NCBI GenBank assembly: GCA_039090855.1
Contig: CM077002.1
Location: 86,184,194-86,248,193 of the forward strand
DNA from: Macrothele yani
Taxonomy: Eukaryota; Arthropoda; Arachnida; Araneae; Macrothelidae
Length of the DNA: 64,000 nt
Reading direction: 5' to 3'
Of the stretch, positions 20,644 through 30,346 are shown in pieces. Position 1 is the stretch's first letter. Every line of letters begins with the position of its first letter. The notes under the pieces are model-generated. The model was not told the DNA's origin, ran no database searches, and saw only the letters and a list, made by a program, of their open reading frames with translations. The position numbers and the translations under genes were made by a program.

Positions 20644-22602
20644 TCAACCATTATCAATCCACTGCTGGACGAAGGTCTCCCCAAGTTTCCTCCACAACGG
20701 TCTGTCTTGTGCCAGTCTCCTCCATGTCACCCCTGCATACTTTCGAATTTCATCCACCCATCTCCCATGTGGTCTTCTTCTGGGTCTTTTCCTGTCCCTT
20801 GGAATCCAATCTAAAATTTCAGCTGTCCATCGATGATCTGTCCTTCTGGCAGTATGTCCAGCCCATTGCCATTTCAGGGATTTAACTCTGATCATGATGT
20901 CTTCCACTCTTGTCATTTTTCGGATCCACGTGTTCCTCTTCTTATCTCTCCTGGTTACACCAAGCATGCACCTCTCCATGCTGCTTTGAGTTGTCTGCAG
21001 CCTTTGTATGTCTCTTTTAGTTAAGGTCCACGTCTCCGCAACATACGTAAGCACTGGAAGGATGCATTGATCAAACACTTTTCTTTTAAGACATAATGGC
21101 ATATTGCTCTTGAAAATTATGCTGTTTCTTCCAAAAGCTCTCCAGGCAAGTTTTGTACGCCGATTAATTTCTTCATCAATGTGACCCTCACTTGATATCT
21201 GCTGTCCAAGATAAACGTACGTGTCTGTTATCTCCAGCTTTTCTCCATCAATCGATAAATCTTCATTTCTTGTAAAAGCATTGAACATCACTTTTGTCTT
21301 CTGAAAGTTCATTTTTAATCCCACTTCTTTACTCTTGTCAGCAAGTTCCTGGATCATACTCTGCAGCTCTGATGGGGTAGTTGCAAAAATGACTACGTCA
21401 TCAGCAAAACGAAGGTGGGTTAGATAATCTCCATTAATCTTTATCCCCTTGTTTTCCCAGCTCAGTGACTGAAAAACACCCTCCAATGTGGCATTAAAGA
21501 GCTTCGGAGATATGGTGTCACCTTGTCTCACTCCCTTTCCAATTTTTACGTGTGTTGTATTTTCAAACAGCCTAATCTTTGCACTTGCATTTTCATAGAT
21601 GTTATTAATAATATTAATGTATGCATCTTCAATACCGCAGGTTTTCAGAGCCATTGTAACTGCTGATGGTTTCACCGAATCAAAGGCTTTTTCATAATCG
21701 ATAAAAGCCATGCACAATGGAAGTTCATATTCCCTCGCTCTTTCAATTAGTTCTCTCAGCACGTGGATATGATCTATTGTGCTGTAGCCACTCCTGAATC
21801 CAGCTTGTTCTCTCGGTTGAGCCATGTCCAGTGTTACCTTCAAGCGGTGTGAAAGAACTTTAGTGAAGATTTTATAAACTACTGATAGGAGGCTGATAGG
21901 TCTGTAGTTTCCGAGATCCTCAATGTCACCTTTCTTATGTAGCAGGACCATTGTAGCGGTGTTCCAATCCTCAGGAATCTTTCCTTCATTAAGGCATCGA
22001 GTGAAAATTTGGGCGAGTACTGTTTCGATTTCTCCACTTGCTTCTTGTATGATGTCTACAGTAATTCCATCTTCTCCTGGAGCTTTTCCTCGCTTCATGT
22101 TCTTGATTGCATGTGCAACTTCTGCTGGAAGGACTGGAGGAACTCTGGTACTGGTATCTTTCATGATGTCTGGAGTGCATATATCATCCCTTTCATATAA
22201 TTTGGAGTAGAAATCTTTCACTCTTGTCAAAATTTCGCCTCTATTTCTTGTTACAGAACCATCTTCTTTTCTCAGTGCCATAATCTGTTTTCTTCCCTTA
22301 CTGAGATGTCCCTTTGCTATCTTTAGGCTTTGGTTGTTTTCAATTGCTTTCCTCACTAGTTCACAGTTGAATTTCCTTACGTCTTCAGTGATACTTCTTC
22401 TTACTGTCTTGCATAGCTCTATATATTCCACTTTGGAAGTCACATCTTCTTTAGTTGTCCTCATCTCTCTTCTTTTTTGCATCAACATTTTGGTTTTTCC
22501 TGATAATTTGTTCACATGCAACTTGTTCTTAGACCCAGCTAATTTTGTTGCTGTTTCCATAAGAGCTTTGGTTACTTTTCTGTTAACTTCAGAGATGTCC
22601 AC
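20644..22602 (-). CDS. RTE reverse transcriptase portion
   Basis: The 652-codon frame carries reverse transcriptase motifs in order: GNYRPISLLSVVYKIFTK, LPLCMAFIDYEKAFDSV (motif A), GVRQGDTISPKLFN (motif B), HLRFADDVVIFA with the FADD box (motif C), and VYLGQQIS. A C-terminal domain ends in WQWAGHTARR and RWVDEIRKYAG, a tail shared by many arthropod RTE-like proteins. It copies element RNA onto nicked target DNA. The ATG at 22602 is internal: homologous coding continues upstream in the other frame into the endonuclease, so the native product is a single protein of about 980 residues. Confidence 0.9.
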   Translation of the reverse strand: MDISEVNRKVTKALMETATKLAGSKNKLHVNKLSGKTKMLMQKRREMRTTKEDVTSKVEYIELCKTVRRSITEDVRKFNCELVRKAIENNQSLKIAKGHLSKGRKQIMALRKEDGSVTRNRGEILTRVKDFYSKLYERDDICTPDIMKDTSTRVPPVLPAEVAHAIKNMKRGKAPGEDGITVDIIQEASGEIETVLAQIFTRCLNEGKIPEDWNTATMVLLHKKGDIEDLGNYRPISLLSVVYKIFTKVLSHRLKVTLDMAQPREQAGFRSGYSTIDHIHVLRELIERAREYELPLCMAFIDYEKAFDSVKPSAVTMALKTCGIEDAYINIINNIYENASAKIRLFENTTHVKIGKGVRQGDTISPKLFNATLEGVFQSLSWENKGIKINGDYLTHLRFADDVVIFATTPSELQSMIQELADKSKEVGLKMNFQKTKVMFNAFTRNEDLSIDGEKLEITDTYVYLGQQISSEGHIDEEINRRTKLAWRAFGRNSIIFKSNMPLCLKRKVFDQCILPVLTYVAETWTLTKRDIQRLQTTQSSMERCMLGVTRRDKKRNTWIRKMTRVEDIMIRVKSLKWQWAGHTARRTDHRWTAEILDWIPRDRKRPRRRPHGRWVDEIRKYAGVTWRRLAQDRPLWRKLGETFVQQWIDNG

Positions 22603-22663
22603 TTCTTCCGATGTTAGGCCTTCTAAAGCAGAGAACCTGTTCTTCAGTTCTAACTTGAAGGTA

Positions 22664-23602
22664 TTATGGTGTTTTAAGGTTGGTTATGTCAATAGATTTT
22701 GTTTGTCCTATGAGCTTGCCACGTTCAAGTTTAGTGTTGAGGTGCATCTTACATCTCACCAATCTATGGTCACTACCTGTGTTGAACTTGTTTAGCACAC
22801 TGCAGTCTTCTATGATGAATTTTTTGTTACACATAATAAAATCAATTTCACTTGTCGTCCCATTTGGATGTCTCCATGTCCATTTCCTGTGTGCCTTTTT
22901 CTTGAAGAAGGAGTTCAAGATGAAAAACCCTTCTGCCTCTGCAAACTCAACGAGAGTATTTCCACGCTGGTTTCTGTTGACATGACCGAATTTACCTACC
23001 GAAGTTTCATTCTGTTGCCGTTGCCCTATTTTTGCATTGAAATCTCCCATAATTATTTTCAAGTGCTGCTTACCTTTATTATTTAGATGACAAATTTCCT
23101 CATAAAATTCTTCAATTTCTTCTTCAGGATGACTTGTGGTGGGTGCATAAGTTTGAATAATCTGAGCCTGGTATCTTTTCGAGAGTTGGATAACAAGTCG
23201 TGCAGCTCTGTCAGAGGAACTTTCAACTTCTACAACTTTATCCTTCAGTTTCTTGTTTATTATAAATCCAACACCACTAGTTCTGCCAGTATCTGTCCCA
23301 CGATAGTAGAAGAGATGTCCACTTTTCAGTTCGATGAGATCTTCTCCTTTTCTCCTTACCTCACTTAGCCCCACAATGTCCCACTTGATCCTTTGTAGTT
23401 CCTCTTCCAATTCAAGAAGCCTTGAATCAGAAGATAGGGAGCGTCCATTGTAAGTAGCCAAGGTTAGCATCAGATGGCAGCCTAGTCCGGTCCTCCGGGG
23501 ATTCTTAGCACCCTCTGCCTTCATGTCGCACTGGCCGCTGCCTTGGCCAGGTACATTCCAGCTGCCGGAGACTGAGGGCCAAGATTTAAGTTGTGGAATC
23601 AT
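22664..23602 (-). CDS. RTE apurinic-like (EEP) endonuclease portion
   Basis: The 312-codon frame has the EEP nuclease landmarks: TYNGRSL near residue 50, DIVGLSEVR (catalytic glutamate), IIQTYAPT, IIMGDFNAKIG (aspartate and asparagine), EIDFIM and the terminal TGSDHRLV (aspartate-histidine pair). All catalytic positions are present. It nicks target DNA to prime reverse transcription. The frame ends at a stop only because of the short deletion at about 22675; downstream codons continue in the frame of the RT portion. Confidence 0.9.
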   Translation of the reverse strand: MIPQLKSWPSVSGSWNVPGQGSGQCDMKAEGAKNPRRTGLGCHLMLTLATYNGRSLSSDSRLLELEEELQRIKWDIVGLSEVRRKGEDLIELKSGHLFYYRGTDTGRTSGVGFIINKKLKDKVVEVESSSDRAARLVIQLSKRYQAQIIQTYAPTTSHPEEEIEEFYEEICHLNNKGKQHLKIIMGDFNAKIGQRQQNETSVGKFGHVNRNQRGNTLVEFAEAEGFFILNSFFKKKAHRKWTWRHPNGTTSEIDFIMCNKKFIIEDCSVLNKFNTGSDHRLVRCKMHLNTKLERGKLIGQTKSIDITNLKTP

Positions 23603-23810
23603 TTTGGAGGGGTTTGGCCATAACTCACCACGCTGGCCAAGCGGGTTGGTGAGTGTGGGATAGCATTTCCTCTGATCCCGATGGTATAGTTATACCGCTA
23701 TGGGCGGTCGTCAGAGCCCCTTTAGTGGGAACAGGATGCACCACGAGAAGGCGGGGTTGACATTTGTCAAGGAGAGGCTGTGATGTTACGCATCACCTGA
23801 CCTTACATCC

Positions 23811-23812
<2 letters not shown>

Positions 23813-23864
<52 letters not shown>

Positions 23865-24142
23865 TTTGGTTTACAAATCCCCCCAACTTTTTAAACCTTA
23901 AACTTTTCCACATTAATGGAATAAGGAATTATATTTCATCATATTTTGTGACTCCCTACCATATGCTCAACAATTTGTGTGTAAACCAGATTCTGAAATG
24001 TAAAAAAATAAAGAGAGCATCAAAGTTGTATTTGGGGGACTATATATATGGAGATCAGTATTCCAGGAACAAAAAAAAAAAAAAAAAAAAAAAAAAAAAG
24101 CAGTTTTCATACATAAGCACGTGTAAATAAAAGGTAAAAAAA
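23813..24142. repeat. TA microsatellite and A-runs
   Basis: A (TA)n run of about 44 bp abuts the RTE 5' end. An A-run of about 30 bp lies near 24070-24099 and a shorter one near 24138. No gene is present. Confidence 0.9.
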
Positions 24143-24557
24143 AAAAAAACATTAATTTGTCAGTTATGCTACCTTGCATCAAAAATCAATCACCTAAAGC
24201 ATGTACCAGGAAAAAACGTATACTGTACAAACAAATTTATTTAAGAGGGATCCTTATTATTCAATACTCGCTACATAGATTAGTTAGTTATCTTTTTATC
24301 ATTTTGTGGGAAAGTTCTTTATAAAAATCACAATGCAACCTAAACCCCATTCTCTCCAGAAAGAAAATCATAGATGTTAGCACCTTTTACTCTCTCCCTC
24401 TCTGTCTGTCTCTCTCGCTCTGAATTTTGAATCCATATTATGGTGTTTTTGTTAAGCTCACAGTAATTTGAGATAATCATTTTTCTTTAATTGTAAATAC
24501 TTTATATATTGGAACATGTCCAATATCCAAAGGTTTAAATTTTATGTGCAATTATTT

Positions 24558-25585
24558 AATTAATACATTCAGGGTAACTTACCATTTCATGGCCTTGCTC
24601 CCAGTTCAACATTTCCAACACGTGAGTTGTAATCAAAATGTCGCATGTTTTTAGAGGTAACATGAGGGCTATTCACTTTTTGTATCTGAAGTCATTCACT
24701 TTATTATCTTCTGTTCCTGGTCGTGTAGGGGTTTTTGGAGGCGTCGTGTAGTAATCCTGAATTACTCCTTCATTTTCATACAAAAACGCAGTCGTGCCAA
24801 ATATGCTCACCAGAAATATGTGCGGTCCTATTTACATATCAACACTCAAAAAACATCGGGGTTTTTATTTGTCATGCATACACACCAAACATACACACAA
24901 AACTTCATTAAACAATATATACAATCCACAAATGCTCTATAAACTCTCTGTATACATATATACATAAGACATTTTCTCCTCGGTCAACTGCATCGGTTTT
25001 TTGACCCTGCCTTCTGCTTGCAAATATCCCATGTCCATTGTAAAATGGCTTCATAAAAGGAGCTTTCCCATGCCGCACTCTACCCTCTGCAACACTCCAA
25101 CTCAAGTACTTTCTGTAGCAACCCTTTAAAAACATGCAACATTAGTACTTTCCCCTGGTACCCTAGTACTTTCTGTAGCAACCCTCTAAAAACATGCAAC
25201 ATTAGTACTTTCTCCTGGTACCCTAGTACTTTCTGTAGCAAACCTCTAAAAACATGTGACATTAGTATTTTCTCCTGGTACCCTAGTACTTTCTGTAGCA
25301 ACCCTCTAAAAACATGCAACGTTAGTACTTTCCCCTGGTACCCTAGTACTTTCTGTAGCAACCCTCTAAAAACATGCGACATAAGTACTTTCTCCTGGTA
25401 CCCTAGTACTTTCTGTAGCAACCCTCTAAAAACATGCGACATTAGTACTTTCCCCTGGTACTCTAGTACTTTCTGTAGCAAGCTACCTCTAAAAACATGC
25501 GACATTTTGATCACAACTCACGTGCTGGAAATGTTGAACTGGGAGCAAGGCCATGAAATAGTAAGTTGCCCTGAATGTATTAATT
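24558..25585. mobile_element. Long-TIR element carrying a 60 bp minisatellite
   Basis: Inverted arms of about 102 bp (24558-24659 and 25484-25585) begin AATTAATACATTCAGGG and run to AGAGGTA, with few mismatches. The ~825 bp between them includes a 60 bp tandem array. No coding sequence is present. The array unit contains CTCTAAAAACATGCGACATT, which is the inner edge of the right arm, so the minisatellite appears to have grown out of the TIR. TSD unclear. Confidence 0.85.
25098..25483. repeat. 60 bp minisatellite, about six and a half units
   Basis: Units read CTAGTACTTTCTGTAGCAAC, then CCTCTAAAAACATGCRAC, then ATTAGTACTTTCYCCTGGTA. They differ by only a few substitutions. The open frame across it on the minus strand (20-residue periodic protein) is a by-product of 60 being divisible by three; I do not call it a gene. 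Confidence 0.9.
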
Positions 25586-25744
25586 TTTCATTAAGATGGT
25601 TTTAATGTGTTTTCATTGTTTATGGAACGATTTTATTAAACTATGAGATTTATTCTTTAGGGCCCGCAACCCGCAATGAAATTTTACTCCAGGCCCCGCT
25701 ATGAAATTTTACCCGGCGCCCCGCAAAATTTCAATTCGGCCCTG

Positions 25745-25996
25745 CTTCGAGGAAAAGATCTTGGTTTTTGCTAACGAATCAATTAAAACAGCAAATAGAA
25801 AGGGAATATTTATTTCCTCTTTATAAGAACGTAGCAAAAGAAATGCATTTACTTTTCCTAGAAGATATTCTTTACCAGTTTCAAACATCAGTCATGAAAC
25901 CCGGATGTTTTTTCGATGTATCGGCTTCTGCAACATGGAGGTTAAAACATCAATGTTCAAAAACATTGAGGTTTTTTGCCCATCCTAAATGCCATG
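25745..25996 (+). repeat. ~180 bp CGATG-rich array, block 5 and likely right end
   Basis: Degenerate units (GTTTTTGCTAACGAATC, CGATGTATCGG) end at TGCCCATCC. This is the inverse of the GATGGGCA at the start of block 1, so the whole array may be the interior of one old element. Confidence 0.5.
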
Positions 25997-26349
25997 TTTT
26001 ATTACTACAAACTCTTCACAGTTTTTATTCATTTCTTTTTTTCCAAACAAACTGACACAGTTGCAAAAATTCGCGAATTGCGAATCCTTCCCCTTTTCCC
26101 TATTTTTCTAAACTCATGATGCCAGCTGAGGATGAACTTATTTAGCTTGTTCCTCTATCCTTGCAGATGAGTGTTTTGCTATGGCGCTGGAGATTTTTCG
26201 TAAAGTTATTTGAAATGGCTGGTTGTAGTCAGTGCATAAATGCCAACTATTAGGAATTTTCCGTAACATTACAAATTTTTGGTTGGAAGCACGATAGTAC
26301 GGACATAACAACAATGAAGTTACAGAAAATCGCCATTAGCATCATTTAA
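25997..26349. other. No gene recognised
   Basis: AT-rich unique sequence. Nothing resembles a coding, RNA or terminal-repeat feature. Confidence 0.5.
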
Positions 26350-26600
26350 TTTTTCATGATAATTAATGCAGTAATCAGGCATCTGAATTTACTGTATTTT
26401 TACTGTTCTCACGTAATATCAATCACTCAGAAAACTTAAAAAATTTTATTGCCTTGGAGCGGGAATTGAACAAGTTTTCTGAGTGATTGATATTACGTGA
26501 GAACAGCAAAAATACAGTCAATTAATAGATGTCTGATTGTTGTGTTAATTATCATGACGTGTTCCATGTATTATGAGAAGAATATTTCTTCCACACTGTA
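26350..26600. mobile_element. Pair of inverted SINE-like copies (tail AAGTTTTCTGAGTGATTG)
   Basis: The minus strand at 26350-26471 carries a box B-like TTCAATTCCCGCTCCAAGG followed by AAGTTTTCTGAGTGATTG and a ~90 bp body. The plus strand from about 26472 repeats the same body in the other direction. The two halves form a near-palindrome. The same body follows a full tRNA-like head at 27406, so this is one SINE family in an inverted arrangement. Confidence 0.7.
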
Positions 26601-27405
26601 TGCCTGAATCTAAGAATATTAAGCTTCACCTGAAGAACGCCAACTCTTGTAGAGATAGTGTAAAACAGACGATAACAGCGCCACCGCAACCAAAAGATAA
26701 TATGCTCTGCCGGAAAGGAAACATTCAGGAGCAGAACACGTTAGGCGAACTACTGCAGTAAAGCTTTTCTTTGATCCACGATGGTTTCCTTTGATCTGAT
26801 GACTATTTGCTTTGAGCAGTTTTTTTGTTGTTGTTGTTTTCTGATATCCTACCCGTCCCTTATTTCGGTGAGAAAAATATGCCATAACATTAGTATTACT
26901 ATTTAAATTAAATTTTAGCAAATATTATAGTTATACCTAAGGATCCGTACAAAATGCAGACAATCCCTAGTATTTGGCATTACTGAAAATGTTTCTGAAA
27001 AACTGAAGAACAAACAAAAGCCTTAACTAACCTGATTGGCGTAACAAAACTAACATATCCAATTTGCGAAGTGATTATGCTACCAAGAAGGTAACAATCA
27101 CATGCTGTGAGTAGCTCGGCTGACTGTTCTTTACCAGATTTGAAGTCAACAGAAATACGCATGCACAGTCTGCTCCTGCATCAGCGTGTATGTTGGCTTC
27201 TGTGCACTGCATTTTATATCTTAAGATATGGTGGCGCTAGGTACGTCTTGCCGAGCCTGAACTTCTTCTCAGGTAGATAATCTTTGCCTGAATGACTGGT
27301 AATATGCTTCACAACGCTAGATGACAGCACAATTTGCTTTGATTAATAATGCGGTCGGAGAATGTTCCAATGCTCTTAATACTCAGATACTTCGGACTTT
27401 TTCGT
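26601..27405. other. No gene recognised
   Basis: Short frames only. Nothing matches a known family, and no repeats or splice-flanked exon are evident. Confidence 0.45.
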
Positions 27406-27625
27406 CCTGGGTGGTGTAACAGTTAGCATGCTCGAACAGTAATCGGGAGATGCGAGTTTGATTTTCGCTCCAGGGTGATGAAATTTTCAAGTTTTCTGAG
27501 TGATTGATATTAAGTGAGAACAGTAAAAATACAGTCAATTCAGAGATGTCTGATTGCTGTGTAATTATCATGACATATTTCCCCATATTATGAGAAGAAT
27601 ATTTCTTCCATACTATATATTTAAT
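27406..27625 (+). mobile_element. tRNA-headed SINE, second family
   Basis: The head 27406-27476 folds like a tRNA: GGTGGTGTAACAGTTAGC (box A) and GCGAGTTTGATTTTCGCTCC (box B, with matching arm ends CCTGG/CCAGG). The body AAGTTTTCTGAGTGATTG up to AGAAGAATATTTCTTCCA is shared with the 26.4-26.6 kb pair. It is too diverged from tRNA, and fused to the body, to be a working tRNA gene. Confidence 0.8.
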
Positions 27626-27759
27626 TTTTCTGCTGCTTCAGAAATAGTCATGAGATCGTGAAATTCCACCACTTTTTCGTCATCATTCGAGTTATCCTCG
27701 AGGTCGATACTATACTGAATAGAGTGGAGGGGGGCGCCGTTTTCTGCTGGGGAACAGAT

Positions 27760-28215
27760 TTCTGTCTTTCAAAACTTCATAAAACGGAAGGTATACGAAG
27801 TGAAGATTTCTCCCGTAATCGAAATTCGTTTTACTCGCGATGTTTTCTCTGCCCAGTATTATTGTTAAATATATATTTTCTGACAAACAAGTTTGTATAT
27901 CAGCTTGAAAATATAGACAACAATCTCCAAAATGGAAAGTTAGACGGAGCAAAAATATCCCTGTAATTTGTAAATTCTGTTTCTTGTGATGTTCCTTCTA
28001 CCCTCTATTGTTATGTATAATTTTATTCCATAATTATTTATATTTTAGCTTGAAAATGTAGGAAAATTTTTTGTAAATGGAAGCAGGACATAGCACGAAT
28101 TTATCTGAAAATCTCCCTTTTCTTTTTTTCCCCGCAAGTTTTCCACTGTCCAGTATTATTGTTAAATATTTTTTTTTCATAAATGTTTCAGCTTGATAAG
28201 AGAGGAAATGTTTTC
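27760..28215. repeat. Degenerate ~150 bp tandem repeat, three units
   Basis: Similar segments with CCAGTATTATTGTTAAATAT recur near 27855, 28000 (diverged) and 28148. Each is followed by TCAGCTTGAAAAT or a variant. No protein is evident. Confidence 0.6.
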
Positions 28216-28877
28216 CGAAAACTGAAATTACGAAGTTAGAAAATTTGTGAGAATTGATGCCTGGTGTTCAAAAGTATTCATAGTCAAAGTTACTACACTT
28301 ATAAAAAAAAATGTGAAAGCTTTGTATTATACATTTTTGTTCCTCAAACAGAAAGTTATTTCAGTATGATGGATGGAATTATGGTCATAGAGTCAGGAAG
28401 AATGAACATCGAAACCTGTTTGGCTATTCAGACTGTGAACTGCAAACTTAAAGCACTGGGTAAATAGGGTAGGGTAAGCTACAGTTTAGCTTTTCAGTAA
28501 AATGAGTTATATTATAGGAGAAGCACTGAATTCCAACTCTGCCAAAATCTGTGGGTATTAAATGAGAGAGAAAAGAAGAAAACTAAATGTTTATTGAAGG
28601 TAATCTTTTAAATTTTTTGTGTTGACAGCATTTTTTATTTTACCACTAGCAAATTATTGTTTAATGTATTTATTCTTTTCTTTTCTGTAATAATTGCAAC
28701 AAACTAGAATTCTTTGCCATAATAAATACCCAATTTTGCCACTGCATGCTGAATTGCTAAAAAAAAAATTGTTTATTACTGAAAACAACTTTCAGAGGTT
28801 GGCATCTATAAGTCACAGTGACAGTAAAAGTTTGCCAAGTCATAGTAATGATTTTGAATCATCTAAGAGAGATATTG
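28216..28877. other. No gene recognised
   Basis: AT-rich, with frames of fewer than 95 codons that match nothing. It precedes a hAT MITE. Confidence 0.45.
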
Positions 28878-28885
28878 GACAAGCA

Positions 28886-29737
28886 CAGGGCCATAGCTAC
28901 TGGGAGGGTAGTGAGGGTGCTTGCCCTCCCAGAATAGTCATTCTAAGGGCATACATTCATGCTCTGGGGAATGTATAAAATTGAAATTGTTACTAAAAAA
29001 GAAAGTTACATCCTTCAGTATTATCTTTTTAAAGACTTTGGGTTGTCTTAACAGTATTCCATGCAGTTAACCAGGGTACAGAGTAACATCCACTATGAAG
29101 TCTGAACATCTCATATCCATGAAGGTAATTTTCCAAAACAGTGAATAAAGACATAGAAAACAATATGCTAATATGTCTAACCTCCATGACCTTTCCAAAC
29201 ATGCTGTTGGGATGAAGAGCTAATTAATTATCTGTGCTCTGTCGCAGGAAGTTCTCTGAGCATTTAACCTTGAATGGAATTTTTCGAAGCCCTACCCCTA
29301 AAACTTCTTCCTATTGTTATGTTCACTATTCAATACTCATTCCTTCTGCACTGGTTTGTTTTTCATTCTGCATTTCTGTGGAGTGTTTTGTTGTCAACGT
29401 ACACATAACGTTTATGCTTTACTTGGTATTTTACAACCTGTGGTTCTTGAGTATTTACTTAGTTTTTACATTTGTAATAAAATTATGTCAAAAACATGAA
29501 CAATCGTAATACTTCCCTATAATGTGAACAATCGTGAATAATCGTAATACCTCACTGGTAAAGAACAATTGTAATACTTCCCTTTAATGGAGATGTGTGA
29601 GAAAGTAAAGACTGCATATTATTTGAGTGGAACTCGAAGAGGTGTAATTTTGAACTCAAGGGGGCATGATTTTGAACTCGAAGGGATGTAATTTCAAGTC
29701 TCACCCTCCTGGATAAGAAAAGCTTGCTACGGTCCTG
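28886..29737. mobile_element. Non-autonomous hAT element (MITE)
   Basis: Left end CAGGGCCATAGCTACTGGGA; the complement of the right end starts CAGGACCGTAGC. The flanks GACAAGCA (28878-28885) and GACAACCA (29738-29745) give an 8 bp TSD with one mismatch, typical of hAT. The ~850 bp interior is non-coding. Confidence 0.8.
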
Positions 29738-29977
29738 GACAACCAGCATTAAGCCAGAAAACTAGCCACCGTGCCACATGCATAATGTGTTTTTCTGAAA
29801 GTGAAGATCTTGACAGTGAATGGGAGGTATAGAAATAAAATGTTGGGGGCATATGAGACCAAAAATTTTTGATAACAACTTGAAATGATCTTAATTTCTA
29901 CCAGTGTTGACAAGCTTCTGTTAGAGTTGAAAAATTCATGTTTATTCTGCAAATTCAGCTGCAATCAAAAGAACTTT

Positions 29978-30210
29978 AAAAACAACCATTCACTTACCTG
30001 AAAGATCTTGGTCATTTTTTTATCTTGTAACACTTCAAGCACGTCAATTATACATATATGATTGACGTGCTTGAAGTGTTACAAGATGAAAAAATGACCA
30101 AGATCTTTCGGGTAAGTGAATGGTTGTTTTTATAGTATATCATTAATGAATTGCACGTAAATATACGCACTTTGCTAGTGATTGATACCTAAAAAGGGCA
30201 AATATTATGA
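29978..30210. mobile_element. Minimal Penelope inverted dimer E (tails only)
   Basis: A near-perfect inverted repeat around an ATATATG centre. It is made of the tail of the dimer C family (TTGACGTGCTTGAAGTGTTA, then AATTGCACGTAAA on the right only). CAAAAGAACTTT flanks it exactly (29966-29977 and 30211-30222). No coding sequence is left. The right tail is ~75 bp longer than the left, as in dimer C. Confidence 0.9.
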
Positions 30211-30346
30211 CAAAAGAACTTTGTTCAAATTTCGCTTCATTTGTTCCAAAATTCGAAAGTCTTATTCTGGAAACTACAACAAAATTGTTTCGTTATGTCA
30301 TTCTGTGAAAACAGGAATTGTAACATACCTTATATGTTCTCAGAAA

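Larger units (their letters stand above)
20618..23812 (-). mobile_element. RTE-type non-LTR retrotransposon, copy 1, nearly complete
   Basis: The minus-strand element has a 5' UTR (23603-23812), an endonuclease-RT gene, and a 3' end of (ATC)n repeats at 20618-20640, as usual for RTE elements. TA runs lie on both sides. Compared with copy 2 (62 kb), the only visible coding defect is a two-base shortage in a T-run near 22675 that splits the gene in two. This makes it the youngest autonomous-type element in the window. Confidence 0.85.
20461..25744. mobile_element. hAT-like element with GGCCG ends, filled by other TEs
   Basis: The left end is CATGGCCGGCAGGACCACAG, and the complement of the right end starts CAGGGCCGAATTG. 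Both are followed by GGGGC- and GGCCCCG-rich sequence typical of many arthropod hAT ends. The flanks ATTCGAGA (20453-20460) and CTTCGAGG (25745-25752) share six central bases and suggest an old 8 bp TSD. The ~180 bp repeat resumes just outside. Its contents are the RTE copy 1 and the 24558 long-TIR element. Confidence 0.55.

Noticed and set aside
25098..25514. Evenly spaced repeats that could be mistaken for a CRISPR array, and a long open frame across them
   Set aside because: Units are contiguous 60 bp repeats with no unique spacers, and the host is a eukaryote. The frame stays open because the period is divisible by three.
27406..27476. A genuine tRNA gene
   Set aside because: Arms are mutated and it runs directly into a repeated SINE body; the same holds for the heads at 1802, 39321, 47144 and 49284.
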